NCBI GenBank assembly: GCA_037127255.1
Contig: JBANSL010000004.1
Coordinates: 7,254,001 to 7,318,000, forward strand
Length of the DNA stretch: 64,000 nucleotides
Direction of reading: 5' to 3'
Source: Persicaria tinctoria
Lineage: Eukaryota; Streptophyta; Magnoliopsida; Caryophyllales; Polygonaceae
Numbering within the stretch: the first letter of the stretch is position 1; each line of letters starts with the position of its first letter. The notes beneath the pieces are model-generated. The model searched no databases and was not told the DNA's origin. It was given only the letters and a program-made list of their open reading frames with translations. Shown here piece after piece: positions 1-10,912 of this stretch. The translations under genes were made by a program, and so were the position numbers.

Positions 1-387
1 TAAACAAGCAAAGCTTGAACACAATAAAAAGCTCGTTTAAAATTTAGGCTCAGCTCGGTTCGAGCTTGTTTAACAAACGAACCAAGCTTAAACATGTCAA
101 ACTCGACTCGTTCGACTCGAATAACACCCCTACCTCAGGCCCTCCAAAACTCAGATCCGACCCAGGAAAAGAAATACAAACACCACCAAGATGAATGACT
201 AATATATTTTTTTTTTTCTAAAATACTCGTTCTCAACCTCAAGTAACTAAACCTTCTTGTTACAACATACAACGTTGAACTCCAACATTTGTTGCAACCT
301 CAAGTATCTATATATGCATACGTTAAATATGCTTATTTTATTTTTATTGCAATAGAAACAAAACAAGGCAAATATATGTAGATGTAT
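1..387. other. Intergenic, no gene seen
   Basis: AT-rich sequence with a purine/pyrimidine-biased stretch of GCTCG and CTCGAC-type words at about 25-125, of the kind often left by old plant transposons, but no boundaries or target duplications can be drawn. Positions 205-225 hold a T-rich run. It is the downstream flank of the minus-strand germin-like gene; no clear polyadenylation signal could be singled out. Confidence 0.4.
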
Positions 388-1145
388 TCAAGGCCACTTA
401 GTTTGAAGAAGCTTATCAACGATCTCCGAGTCAAGCTGGAAGGTCTTCGAGAGAAGATCAGCGGGGATAGGAGATTCGGACCCAAAAAGTGCGTCGGCAA
501 TCCTAGTATTGCCGGGGTCTTGGGAGCTAAAAGCCCCAACCGCGAGGGCTTTAGTCTTCCCAACATTGACCGCGAAGTGGATGAGCCCTTGCGGAAACAC
601 AACCACGTCTCCCGCGGAGACAACCTTGGAATAAATCTTGTAGTTGTAGGAGGTTACGAAGCCGACGAAGAGGCTGCCCTCGAGGACCGTCAGCACCTCG
701 GTCGCTCGAGGGTGGTAGTGGGGCGGTATCAGCCCTCCTTCGGCCTCGTATTCGAGGCGGACGAGCGATACCCCCAGCGTGTTCAGCCCCGGCAACCTCG
801 CCTCCGAAACCTGCTTGCTTGCTGACCTGTAAATGTTGCTTGTGTTGAGGGGCTTGTCAAAACCACTGTAGATGAAGTCATCCATTGTGACTTCCGTTGG
901 GTTTTTGCACAACTTTCCATTCACAAACACTATAAAAATTTGATTTAATTTAATTGAGATCATTTATATATTTTCTAACACTATATGTTAATGGATAAAG
1001 ATGAATGTGACTTACGAGTATTGGTGGGATCGTTAGTAGCTACACAGAAGTCCTGGAGTTGGTTTGGATCAGTGGCATATGCGATGAAGAAGGAAGATAT
1101 GGCAACAAAGAAAGCAAAATTAGCTAAAATTAATGGAGCTGCCAT
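388..1145 (-). CDS. Germin-like protein (cupin, secreted), two exons
   Basis: Two exons on the minus strand: 1016-1145 and 388-929, with an 86-bp GT-AG intron (donor GTAAGT) in phase 1. Together they give 223 codons, the usual germin-like length. Residues 1-24 are a hydrophobic signal peptide. Cys34 and Cys51 are spaced like the family's conserved N-terminal disulfide. Cupin box 1 has the manganese ligands His114, His116 and Glu121 in a PPHxHPRATE context, and box 2 has His161 in a GLIHF context, so all four metal ligands are present. Germin-like proteins are apoplastic hexameric metalloproteins; some have superoxide dismutase or oxalate oxidase activity, but the sequence does not say which applies here. 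The start is the first ATG before the signal peptide. No break is seen, so the gene looks functional. Confidence 0.93.
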
Positions 1146-1378
1146 TTTCTCAACTGCTATTAGTTTGTTGATTGCTTGGCTTCCACAAGATTTGTTTTCA
1201 GTGTGTTGTGTTCAAGTGATGACTATGATTGAGGGTGCGAGCCAATTGCTATATATTGTTGAATTTATAAGATCATTTCTAACACCCGCCTTCTATAAAA
1301 TTTCTCCGGGAAATAAAATACACTCTTTTAACTCTTAACAGTTTTTCCATTTCAAAAATTTAGAGAATGCGGTAGATT

Positions 1379-1408
1379 TAGGGAATCATTTTTTTTTTTT
1401 TTTTTTTT
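1379..1408. repeat. Poly-T tract
   Basis: A long T homopolymer just upstream (on the minus strand) of the germin-like gene. It may be a mononucleotide repeat or the tail of an old retroposon; no target duplication was found around it. Confidence 0.5.
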
Positions 1409-1736
1409 CTGCTTCTCCAATTTTGAGAAGATGACAAGAATTTATTGAACAAAAAAATAACTTAAAATTCTCCAAAAATTTCAAAATCTCCAAATGGAGA
1501 AACTATTAGAGATATGGATAAGACATTACAGTGGTAGGTTTTTGTCACTGGCTTCCAAAATATATGACATATATGAATAGTAAAATCAAAGCTGTTTTTA
1601 TTTTTGTTCGAAATAGTAAAATCAAAGCTTATATAGTTATATGTGTAGTGAATAGCGGGCACCGTCAAAATGATAAGCTGTACCATCAATGCAATCACAA
1701 ATGATCTACTAGACCATACAAGGCATACATAAATTA

Positions 1737-1835
1737 AACCATTCCGGAATGACTCACCGAAAAGGACTTGTGCGTAGTACCAATAGGTTCTCGGTTCGAA
1801 CTCCAGAATGACCGTTCTTTAATTATTTACCTATT
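1737..1835 (+). mobile_element. Short SINE-like insertion (99 bp)
   Basis: The 99-bp body is flanked by a perfect 18-bp direct repeat, CAAGGCATACATAAATTA, at 1719-1736 and 1836-1853. That length is typical of target duplications made by LINE-driven retroposition. The body contains a strong RNA polymerase III B-box-like word, GGTTCGAACTCC (about 1791-1802), and a weaker A-box-like stretch about 20 bases before it, then ends in a T-rich tail. This fits a tRNA-derived SINE, unusually short and probably 5' truncated. Confidence 0.62.
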
Positions 1836-1918
1836 CAAGGCATACATAAATTACTATGAGTATTGAATAGTAACATCAAATTAATGAATAATCATTTTTA
1901 AAAGATTACGTAGATGAC

Positions 1919-2052
1919 TGTAATCTCAGTTGAGTTAATTCTCAACGAGAGAATGAATTATATACTGACAAACCGATACAATCAGTATCTTTACAAGATA
2001 AGATATTGTGATAACAATAAGATACAATCTCAACTGTAATATCTATCTAATA
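1919..2052 (-). repeat. Putative 3' LTR of the copia element
   Basis: Directly after the copia coding region (minus strand) comes a purine-rich tract (2053-2064, GCAGGGGGT on the minus strand), then a segment of about 134 bp ending ...GATTACA. It contains a TATA-like GTATATAAT. The expected first TG appears mutated to TA. The matching 5' LTR is not in the window, so the boundaries are inferred from position only. Confidence 0.45.
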
Positions 2053-2924
2053 CCCCCTGCAAGCTCATGGCATGGAGGGGCGAGGACATGAAGCTTGGAC
2101 CGGAGAGTCTCGAACCGCTGATTGCCCAGGGCTTTAGTAAAGATGTCGGCCGTCTGATCTGTTGAACCGATATGACGAACCGCAAGTTCATTTGCCTCCA
2201 CTTTTTCACGGACAAAGTGGAAGTCAACATGAATATGCTTAAACTTGCTGGTAAGGACGGGGTTCCTGGTTAAAAAAGTTGCGCTGAGGTTGTCACAGAG
2301 GACCACATGAACTGCACACAGGTGCTGCCGAAGGTCATGAAGGAGTTGCTGGATCCAGGCGAGCTCGGCCACAGTGGCAGCAATGGCTCGGTATTCGGCC
2401 TCTGTGCTAGACCGAGCGGCTACCTTCTGTTTCTGGGACGTCCAACTGATCAGCGAATTGCCAAAGTAAACTGCAAATCCATACTGGGACCGACAATCAC
2501 CAGAGTCCGAAACCCAGCCTGCGTCGGTGAAAGCGGTGACGGCGAAGTTGGTGGAGCACCGAAGATGAAAGGTGTAGTGTAGGGTACCTTTTAGATACCG
2601 AAGGATGCGTTTCACTGCCCCCCAAAGAGCAGTGGTAGGTCGATGCATATATTGACATACTCGGTTGACGGCGTATGATATCTCTGGGCGAGTGATGACA
2701 ACATACTGGAGGGCACCTACGATGCTCCGATAAAGAGACGGATCTGACATAGGATCACCAGAGCTAGTGAGCCGAGAGTGAGGCTCTGCAGGGCTGATGA
2801 TGGGCTTGGCGTCATCCATTTTGGAGCGAGTGAGGAGTTCCCTGATGTATTTCTGTTGGCACAAACGCAGGCCATCTGAATGTCGTTGCACCTCAATGCC
2901 CAGAAAGTAGTGAAGAGAGCCAAG
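2043..2924 (-). pseudogene. Ty1/copia pol, C-terminal reverse transcriptase and RNase H part
   Basis: This is the C-terminal half of a copia polyprotein: the end of the reverse transcriptase (YFLGIEV motif, KYI..LL), the connection region (RSIVGALQYV), and RNase H with the copia signatures ISWTSQKQK, ARSSTEAEYRA and the late DIFTKAL. The frame is open from the Athila insertion to the stop at 2043-2045, which lies inside the putative LTR. The N-terminal piece of the same pol lies at 14901-15255. Removing the intervening Athila and one CCAAG copy makes the two parts collinear in one frame (FSLKDLG meets SLHYFLG). The element is also truncated at its other end near 15255, so it cannot be autonomous. 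Confidence 0.93.
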
Positions 2925-4172
2925 TGATAGAGCATGTTTAGTGTTGCATAATAGATTGCATTTAGCATATTTTAGGTGTGAATATTGCATTTATTTAGTT
3001 GAATTTGCATTTTCACTGGTTGAGTTAGAAGAGGCGGAATCTACATGATTTTATGTTTTATTTCAGGAAAAGTAGATTGGAGGTGAATTAATATTGAAAG
3101 GACGGAAACAAGTTGAAGAATACTTAGGAGCTGCTGGAGACGAAGAGGAAGCAGCTTGGAAGAATCGCAGGCCGCCCCGCGACATTGCTGGCCGCCCCGC
3201 GGCTCGAAGGAAGAAACGAGGAACTTCGCTGATCGCCGGCCGCCCCGCGGCCTAGCCTGGCCGCCCCGCGGCCCTTGCAGTAGCTGATCGTCAATTCCGG
3301 ATTTTACTTAGGGTTTGATTATGTTATTTTGGGCCGAATTTCTCTAGACTATTTAAGACTTTTCTAGTTATTTCGTTCATTCACCTTATGCACTTTACAC
3401 CATTGTTGAGAGCGCCGTTGAGCATGAGCAACTAAACTCTCGAGGTTTCGCCTACAGTTTGGATCTTTGATTGTTGAATTGTGAGTTTCTTAATCTAGTT
3501 CTTATTCCTATTGCAATGTTTTGACTTCCTTGTGCTTAATTGCTTGAATGTGTTTTATTCTCTCTGGCCTGGCCGACTAGTTAGAGTAGATTCATTCAAT
3601 TGCTAGGGTTTTGTAGATTCCTCGTAGCGAACCTTAACCCAAGTGGCAATCATATCCCTTTAGGACTCGTAGGACTAATTGGATGTGTAGGAAGTTGAAT
3701 ACATGTTGAATATCGACTCGTAGCTTGATATTATATGTACCTTGGTTAATTCATAATCTTAATGCTATCTCTAGGTTGAATCTTAACCGTGTTAGGGTTA
3801 TTTAGAGATAAGGGTTGCTAGGACTCGTAGGACTAGTAATTTACCTAAGATCTGGACAAGGACATTGATAGGAAAAGACAAGAACTAGAGGCTGAAACAA
3901 GGATCGAATTCATCAATCGAAGTGACGAATTGTAGGTGAACCTATTTCTCTCCCCTGAATTCTACAACCAATTTCCGTTGTTTGTTTGCTTTCGCTTTGA
4001 CAAAAGGCGGACCTTTTTCACACTAAAAACTCCCCCTTTACTCTCTTAGTAATTAGAATTAGACTTGAATTTAATAGATTTCCCTGTGGATCGATCTCTT
4101 ACTTGCACGCTATACTAGTTAGTAAGTTTGAGTATTCTTTGGCAAGAACAACGACAGGTTTTCCTCTTGTCA
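2925..4172 (+). repeat. Athila 5' LTR (1248 bp)
   Basis: It begins TGATAGAGCATG and ends CTCTTGTCA. It matches 13694-14900 along its whole length apart from about 17 substitutions and two deletions of about 20 and 21 bp, both at GC-hairpin motif copies: four motif copies here against two in the 3' LTR. CCAAG precedes it. Confidence 0.96.
3170..3273 (+). repeat. GC-hairpin cluster 1 (5' LTR, four copies)
   Basis: Copies of GGCCGCCCCGCGGCC or close variants at 3170, 3190, 3238 and 3259. The unit is a perfect 6-bp GC inverted repeat around a CCC loop. The cluster is entered by an AATCGC word and left by a TGCAG word, as in the other clusters of this element. Confidence 0.85.
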
Positions 4173-4176
4173 AATT

Positions 4177-4194
4177 TGGCGCCGTTGCCGGGGA
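4177..4194 (+). other. Athila primer-binding site
   Basis: TGGCGCCGTTGCCGGGGA lies five bases after the 5' LTR. This is the standard tRNA-complementary priming sequence seen in Athila/Tat elements, and it fixes the LTR boundary and the plus orientation. Confidence 0.88.
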
Positions 4195-4250
4195 AATCTG
4201 ATTGAATTCTTGTGTTGTTTTAATTGCTAGTTTTTGTGCGGACCACTTAT

Positions 4251-5872
4251 ATGGTCCACACTCGTGCTACTAACTCATCTCTATTGTCTTTAGATTCAGA
4301 GATTGAGAGGACTCTCTCTAGATTGAGGCGAGAAGCTCGTGATCGCTTTCACGAGTTACCTTTCGATCAAGGAGAAGAAGCGAGTGAAGAGATGGCTGCT
4401 AATGATGATGATAGAACGCTGAAGGAGCTCACAACACCAAACTTAGCTCAACAACCATTGGCTATCGTGTTTCCTGAACTTGCTGATGGTGTCAATTTTG
4501 AGATAAAGTCTGGGGTGGTTCATCTCTTACCCAAATTCCATGGGTTGAGTGGTGAGGACCCCCACAAGCACTTATATGAGTTTCATACTGTCGTGGTAGG
4601 AATGAAACCAGGCAACGTCACAGAGGAGCAAATCAAGTTGAGGGCATTCCCCTTTTCGCTTAAGGACGATGCTAATGAGTGGTTCTACTACTTGCCACCA
4701 GGTAGTGCAGCAACATGGATACATTTGAAGCGTCTCTTTCTGGAAAAGTACTTTCCTGCAACCAAGTTGAACAGTCTAAAGAAGGAAATCAACAGCATTG
4801 ACCAGTAGGCTACAGAGATACTCTATGGGTACTTTGAGCGCTTCAAGAAGCTTTGCACTAGTTGCCCTCACCATGGCTTTTCAAAGAAGGATTTAGTGCT
4901 CTTTCTATTCAATGGATTGCTTGACGAGGAGCGCAAGACGGTGAACTCTGCCTGTGGAGGCAACATCTTGAACAAAACACCCAATGCTGCTTGGGATGTG
5001 TTTTCAGAGCTTGCTGATGGCTCTAGACAATTCAGCAAGGGACTTCATGCTAGAGGGGTACTCGCCGTTGACTCCTCAACTTCCGCTTTACATAGCGATG
5101 TGGCTGAATTGAAAGATATGATGAAAAAGTTCATGCTACAAGGAACCCCACAACAACTTAAGGCATGTGGCATTTGCGCTGATCTTTATCACCCGACGGA
5201 CACTTGTCCAATGCTACAGGAGCCACAGGTAGAGCTGAATGCCATGGGGAACTTTGTTCCTCAGCGACCCAGGTATGGTAACTATGCTAATCCCAATCAA
5301 TACAATAACAACTATAATGCAGGTTACCAGGGGTATGGCTATGGTAATAACCAAGCCCCTTTCAATCAACAAGGAGGACCCCATTTCAGACCTCAGCAAC
5401 AATTTGATCAAAGACAAAGAGGACCTCCACCAAATGATAATCAATCCAATGAGGATCCTCTCAAAGCTCTCACAAAGATTGTCCTGGGTCAAGCCGAGCA
5501 CCAAAAGAGACAAGATGAGCACCAAAAGAATATGGAGAAGCAACTTAGCCAAATGGCTCAATCGCTGAGCGAACTGCTGGCGAAGGACTCAGTACAGTTA
5601 CCATCTCAAACGGTGGTGAATCCCAAGGAGAACGTCAGCGTTGTGACGCTAAGAAGTGGTAAGGAACTGATTACCACTCCCCATAATAATACTAACCTTG
5701 ATAATTTTGAAACAGGTGCGAACGAGGAAGGAGAAGAAGTTCGAAATCGCCAGCCGCCCCGCGGCACCCATGAGCCGCCCCGCGGCCAAGGCGATTCTGG
5801 CGACGCTGAAAATCGTCGGCCGCCCTGCGGCCAAGACGAGCCTCCCCGCGGCCCCTCCAGTACCTCATCTGA
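4251..5872 (+). pseudogene. Athila gag, with one internal stop
   Basis: The structural capsid/nucleocapsid part of the polyprotein. I place the start at the ATG at 4251 (MVHTRA), the first ATG after the primer-binding site in this frame. The capsid domain (KFHGLSGEDPHKH, AFPFSLKD) runs to 4805, where a TAG at 4806-4808 interrupts it; the same frame then continues with YFERFKKLC. A CCHC zinc knuckle, CGICADLYHPTDTC, with perfect C-x2-C-x4-H-x4-C spacing, lies at about 5167-5208. A Gln/Asn/Tyr-rich stretch and a Lys/Gln-rich coiled region follow. Four GC-hairpin copies sit in the linker before the protease, read here as PPRG repeats. No frameshift is present, only the stop. Confidence 0.9.
5752..5853 (+). 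repeat. GC-hairpin cluster 2 (gag-protease linker, four copies)
   Basis: Motif copies at 5752, 5773, 5818 and 5839. They lie between the nucleocapsid and protease coding regions and keep the reading frame open. They are read as PPRG-type residues, a different frame from the cluster at 8441-8615. The entry word AATCGCC and an exit word close to CTCCAG are again present. Confidence 0.85.
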
Positions 5873-8378
5873 CGGGTATGTTCGACCTGATTTTCCCCCT
5901 TTAAATTCTTTTAAGCTTGTTCTTCCCTTTCCTGAAGCACTCAGAGACACAAAAAGACCAGACAATGACAAAGAGATCTTTGAGACGTTCAGTAAGTGCG
6001 AGGTAAACATCCATTTACTCAATCTGATTAAAAGTATTCCTCGTTATGCCAAATTTCTCAAGGAACTTTGCACAATAAAAAGGAATCAAAAGTTGAAGGG
6101 GAAGCAGAAAATTAAGGTAAGCGAACATGTGTCTGCTGTGTTTCAAAAGCAATTGCCTAAGAAATGTAGCGACCCTGGCATGTTTACAATTCCATGTGTG
6201 ATAGGTGAAACTAAGTTTGATAAAGCTTTGTTAGACTTGGGTGCATCTATTAATGTTTTACCTTATTCTCTGTATGAATCATTGGGTTTAGGACCTTTGC
6301 ATGAGACTAGAGTGGTAATCCAACTAGCGGATCGATCAAATGCTTTTCCTAGAGGCATAGTTGAGGATGTTTTAGTTATGGTTGACAATTTGATCTTTCC
6401 TGCTGATTTCTTTGTCTTGGACATGGAGCATGGTAACCAAGAGGCTCATATTTTGCTAGGAAGGCCCTTTTTAAAGACTGCTAGAACAAAAATTAATGTG
6501 TATTCTGGTTCTTTGACTATGGAATTTGATGGTGAGAAGGTTGAGTACAATATATATGATGCTATGAAATTCCCTTCTGATGATCATTCCTTATGCTTTA
6601 TGGATGCCATTGATACTTGTATGCAGGATACCTTTGATATGAGTTGTGTAGATGACCTGCAGGTAGCTTTAGAATCTCCTACTGAGGAATTTTCATTGAA
6701 TTATGTTTTGACTACTAACCTGCAGGATACCATAAGAGACTTGTCTTCCCTCCCTTCCAAATCGCAAGAAGAAACCTTTGTGGCATTAACTATTCCAAAT
6801 GAAAAGCTCTTACCTTCTATCGTACAGGCACCTGAAGTTGAGCTCAAGCCTCTTCCTGAGCATCTGAAATATGCATTTGTGGGGGAGGGTGACACCTTGC
6901 CTGTCATCATCTCTAACAAGCTTACCAAATAACATGAAGATAGGTTGGTAGGAGTGCTCAAAGAGCATAAGACAGCTCTGGGATGGACCATAGCGGATAT
7001 CAAGGGAATCAGCCCAGCTACTTGCATACACAGAATCCTACTAGAAGAGGGAGCCAAACCTTCAAGGCAACCTCAACGGAGACTCAACCCACCTATGATG
7101 GAGGTAGTGAAGAAGGAGGTGGTCAAACTCCTTCAGGCAGGTATGATCTATCCCATCTCTGATAGTCAATGGGTTAGTCCAACGCAGGTAGTACTAAAGA
7201 AGGGAGGCATTACAGTGGTGGAGAATCAAGAAGGTGAGTTGGTCCCTACCAGAGTCCAATCAGGTTGGAGAGTTTGCATCGATTATCGTAAGTTGAATGC
7301 GGTAACTCGAAAAGATCACTTCCCCTTACCTTTCATTGATCAAATGCTTGAAAGACTTGCTGGTCATCCATATTACTGCTTTTTAGATGGATATTCAGGG
7401 TACTTTCAGATAGCTATTGCACCAGAGGATCAAGAGAAGACAACATTCACTTGTCCGTTTGGCACTTTTGCATATCGCAGAATGCCTTTTGGCTTGTGCA
7501 ATGCTCCTGGGACATTCCAACGGTGTATGGTAAGTATCTTCTCTGAATATATAGAGCAATTTATTGAGGTCTTTATGGATGATTTTACAGTCCATGGTGA
7601 TAGTTTTGATGCTTGCCTCAACCATTTGGCGCTTGTGCTTAAAAGATGTGTTGACACTAATTTAGTGCTCAATTCAGAAAAGTGTCACTTTATGGTTGAG
7701 GAAGGCATTGTTTTGGGTCACATTGTCTCCCATAAAGGGATTGAGGTTGATAAGGCAAAGATTGACATCATTCAATCATTGCCTTATCCTACTAATGTGC
7801 GTGAAGTTTGTTCCTTTTTAGGCCATGCAGGATTCTACCGCAGGTTCATTAAGGACTTCTCAAAGATCACCTCACCCTTGTGCGAGCTGCTGAAGAAGGA
7901 GGTTACATTTGCCTTTGATGAGAAGTGCAGGACGGCGCTTGATGAGTTAAAGACTTGTCTTACTAGTGCACCAATCATACAAGCACCAAATTGGTCTCAG
8001 CCGTTCGAATTGATGTGTGACGCCAGTGACTACGCTGTGGGAGCTGTGCTTGGACAAAAAGAAGGGAGAAGCTCTCATGTCATATACTATGCATCTATGA
8101 CCCTGAATGGAGCTCAAAGGAATTACTCAACCACAGAAAAAGAACTTCTTGCTATAGTTTTTTCACTTGAGAAATTTAGATCTTATTTGCTTGGTACAAA
8201 AGTTATTGTATATACTGATCATGCAACACTTCGTTACCTTTTGACGTAGAAAGAGGCTAAGCCAAGACTGATTAGATGGATCCTGCTTTTAAGCGAGTTT
8301 GAGATTGAAATCAGGGACAAAAAGGGTGCTGAGAACCTAGTTGCTGACCATCTAAGTCGTATTGTGCAGGAGGAGAAT
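5873..8378 (+). pseudogene. Athila protease, reverse transcriptase and RNase H, with two stops
   Basis: The protease has the Athila-style active site DLGASINVLP near 6235. After a TAA at 6930-6932 the reverse transcriptase follows in the same frame, with DYRKLN, FLDGYSGYFQI, FGLCNAP and the catalytic FMDD at about 7572-7583. RNase H follows (MCDASDYAVGAVLG, TTEKELLAIVF, YTDHATLRYL) and ends beyond a second stop, TAG at 8247-8249, with [11 protein letters not shown] and ADHLSRI. All segments share one reading frame, so the damage is by point substitution only. The product would copy the element's RNA into DNA. It is non-functional as written unless stops are read through. Confidence 0.92.
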
Positions 8379-8440
8379 GGACAACAAGGCATATCGGGGA
8401 ACTTTCCTGACGAAGAACTTCTACAGGTCTTCGCAATCGC

Positions 8441-8615
8441 CAGTCGCCCCGTCGCCACTCCTGGCCGCCCCGCAGCCGAGTCATCAGAGGAGGAGTTCTC
8501 CGCAATCGCCGGCCGCCCCGTCGCCTGCCCTGGCCGCCCCGCGGCCGATTCCTCGGAGAAAATCTTCCTCGGAATCGCCGGCCGCCCCGTCGCTAGCCTT
8601 GGCCGCCCCGCGGCC
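8441..8615 (+). repeat. GC-hairpin cluster 3 (RNase H-integrase linker, six copies)
   Basis: Six copies at 8441, 8463, 8511, 8532, 8580 and 8601, arranged as three pairs. Each pair is a GTCGCC variant then a GCGGCC (or GCAGCC) form 6-8 bases later, preceded by AATCGCC; the last is followed by CCTGCAG. In frame they read AGRPVA-x-PGRPAA, adding about 60 residues to the linker between RNase H and integrase. Confidence 0.88.
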
Positions 8616-8639
8616 CCTGCAGAATCAGACTTTGAACAA

Positions 8640-9965
8640 CTCATCAAGGTAAGTTCTCTCCCACGCCCATGGTTTGCTAACTTGGTCAACTTTCTAGTGT
8701 CGGAAGAGCTTCCACCCAACTTTTCAAAGGCTCAAAAGGACAAGATACGCCACGATGCTCGCTTCTACGTTTGGGATGACCCCTACCTATGGAAGCATTG
8801 CGTAGATCAGGTGATACGTCAGTGTCTTCCCGACGATGAGGTACAATCTGTCCTAAATTTTTGTCATTCCCATGAATGTGGTTGACACTTTGGACCACAA
8901 AAGACAGCTAGGAAGGTACTTGATGCAGGATTCTTTTGGCCACATATATTTCGTGATTCTTATGCTTTTTGCAAATCCTGCGATCGCTGTCAGAGAGTTG
9001 GGAATCTTTCTAAGAGGAATGAGAAGCCACAAACTCGCATGATATTTTGTGAGATTTTTGATGTTTGGGGCATTGACTTTATGGGACCATTCCCTAACTC
9101 CTTTGGGAACCTATATATTTTGCTTGCGGTGGACTACGTCTCCAAATGGGTGGAGGCGAAGGCCACCAGAACTGATGATTCAAAAGTAGTTGCAGGTTTT
9201 CTCAAGGAGCTATTCTCTAGATTTGGAGTTCCGAAGGCACTAATCAGTGATAAAGGGACCCATTTTTGCAACAAGACTGTGAGTGCGCTATTAAAAAAAT
9301 ATCATGTGACTCAGAGGGTGTCTACTGCATATCACCCCCAGACAAATGGGCAAGCTGAGGTGTCTAATCGCGAGATAAAGACCATCTTGGAGAAGACTGT
9401 TGCCCCAAACAGGAAGGACTGGAGTGTCAGACTTGATGATGCTCTATGGGCTTATCGAACGGCTTACAAGACTCCCATTGGGATGTCTCCGTTTCGATTG
9501 GTCTATGGAAAGGCTTGCCATCTTCCTGTCGAGCTCGAACATAAAGCATATTGGGCGGTGAAGCAGTGCAACATGCAGATTGATGAAGTTGGGGAGTTCA
9601 GAAAACTACAGCTGCAGGAGTTGGAAGAGTTGAGATTGGATGCCTATGATAACTCCGTCACCTACAAGGAGAAGACTAAGGCATGGCACGATAGACATAT
9701 CTTGCGAAAGGACCTCAAAGTTGGGGAAAATGTCCTTCTATTTCAATCGCGCCTACAACTCTTCTCAGGTAAGCTTCGTTCTAGATGGACAGGACCATAT
9801 GTGATTACTAATGTCTTTCCTCATGGTGTAGTAGAACTACTAAATGAGAGGAATGGAGACATCTTCAAGGTAAATGGTCATAGAGTTAAACCATATTATG
9901 AGAATTTTGTCAAACAGGACGATGATGAGTTGGTTCTTACTGAACCAAGTGCTGAGGATAATTAG
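8640..9965 (+). pseudogene. Athila integrase, one internal stop
   Basis: It begins with the N-terminal HHCC zinc-binding part (HSHECG, then CKSCDRC), interrupted by TGA at 8883-8885. The catalytic core has the expected acids: D in GIDFMGPF, D in ISDKGTHF, and E in [13 protein letters not shown]-terminal domain ([12 protein letters not shown]) ends at the stop at 9963-9965. The frame is the same as gag and reverse transcriptase. Integrase would insert the cDNA; this copy is broken only by the one stop. Confidence 0.92.
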
Positions 9966-10142
9966 GGGGTCATAACGTCGAGCCAACGACGTTAACTAAA
10001 GGCGCTGCTTGGGAGGCAACCCAAGGTAATAGTTTAGCTATTTTCTTTTTGCATTACGTTTTTTTTAGTTTATTTTTTGTTTTGGTTGGGCATACTAACA
10101 CTGCAGGGAGAAAGAACAAAGGAAAAGGGCGAAAAAGATTCT

Positions 10143-10246
10143 GGCCGCCCCGTCGCCAGCCAGGCCGCCCCGCGGCTAGGTCACAGCGAACTCCCTTCGC
10201 CAAGATCGCCGGCCGCCCCGTCGCCTGCCCTGGCCGCCCCGTGGCC
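10143..10246 (+). repeat. GC-hairpin cluster 4 (after pol, four copies)
   Basis: Copies at 10143, 10163, 10211 and 10232, as two GTCGCC/GCGGCC-type pairs, in untranslated sequence downstream of pol. ATCGCC precedes the second pair. Confidence 0.85.
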
Positions 10247-10278
10247 TAAGCCGGATAGGAAATTTTTTAGGGGCCCAT

Positions 10279-10380
10279 GTGGGCCCCCACTTTCTACCAA
10301 AATTAAAACCCTATCCATCCCTTTCTTCTGTGGGCCCCCACTTTCTACCAAAATTAAAACCCTATCCATCCCTTTCTTCT
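10279..10380 (+). repeat. Tandem duplication, 2 x 51 bp
   Basis: Two perfect adjacent 51-bp units (10279-10329 and 10330-10380), each starting GTGGGCCCCCAC and ending CCCTTTCTTCT. They lie in the untranslated leader before the Athila 3' open frame. Confidence 0.9.
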
Positions 10381-10707
10381 CTATCTCTATCACCCGCCGC
10401 CGCTTTCATCTTCATCCTCTATCTTCTTCCTCCTTCAAGCTCCCTCTTAAACAAAGAAAACCTCCATTAAAACTCTTTCTCCAAGCTTCCTACTTTCACC
10501 CAAATCTCCACAAAATTACCCTTCTCTCACATTCTTTCTTCATAAGCAACAAAATCCCCCTTATCTCCTACCTATCCTAGATCTACATAAAATTCGCCCA
10601 TTCCAAGGAGTTCCAAGGAGATTGCTTTCGGATCCAGAACGGAGTGAAGAATTTGGGACGTCGGAGATCAGATCCGACGTCGGAGTGTCCAGAACCGGAA
10701 AATCGCC

Positions 10708-10836
10708 GGCCGCCCCGTCGCCGATCCAGCTGCCCCGCGACCACCTCTGTCGTCGGCCACCCCGTCGCCGATCCAGCTGCTCCGCGGCCACCTCTGTCGC
10801 CGGCCGCCCCGTCGCCGATCCAGCTGCCCTGCGGCC
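10708..10836 (+). repeat. GC-hairpin cluster 5 (leader of the 3' ORF, six copies)
   Basis: Copies at 10708, 10728, 10755, 10775, 10802 and 10822, as three pairs of about 47-bp period with GATCCAGCTGC between members. It enters with AATCGCC and leaves with CTCTGCAG. It sits about 75 bp before the ATG of the next open frame. Several copies here are decayed (AGCTGCCCCGCGACC). Confidence 0.85.
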
Positions 10837-10912
10837 TCTGCAGAAGTCGAATTCCGTGAGTTTTTTTGGATTTCCATTTCTTTTGGGTACTATTTCTTAG
10901 CTTAGATTCATA

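Noticed and set aside
1740..1835. A tRNA gene around GGTTCGAACTCC
   Set aside because: The stems do not pair and the A-to-B box distance is too short; the 18-bp target duplication indicates a SINE-like insertion instead.
8311..8719. Minus- and plus-strand Arg/Pro/Ala-rich frames over the GC-hairpin cluster
   Set aside because: They are alternate readings of the same repeat; only the frame continuous with gag-pol is supported.
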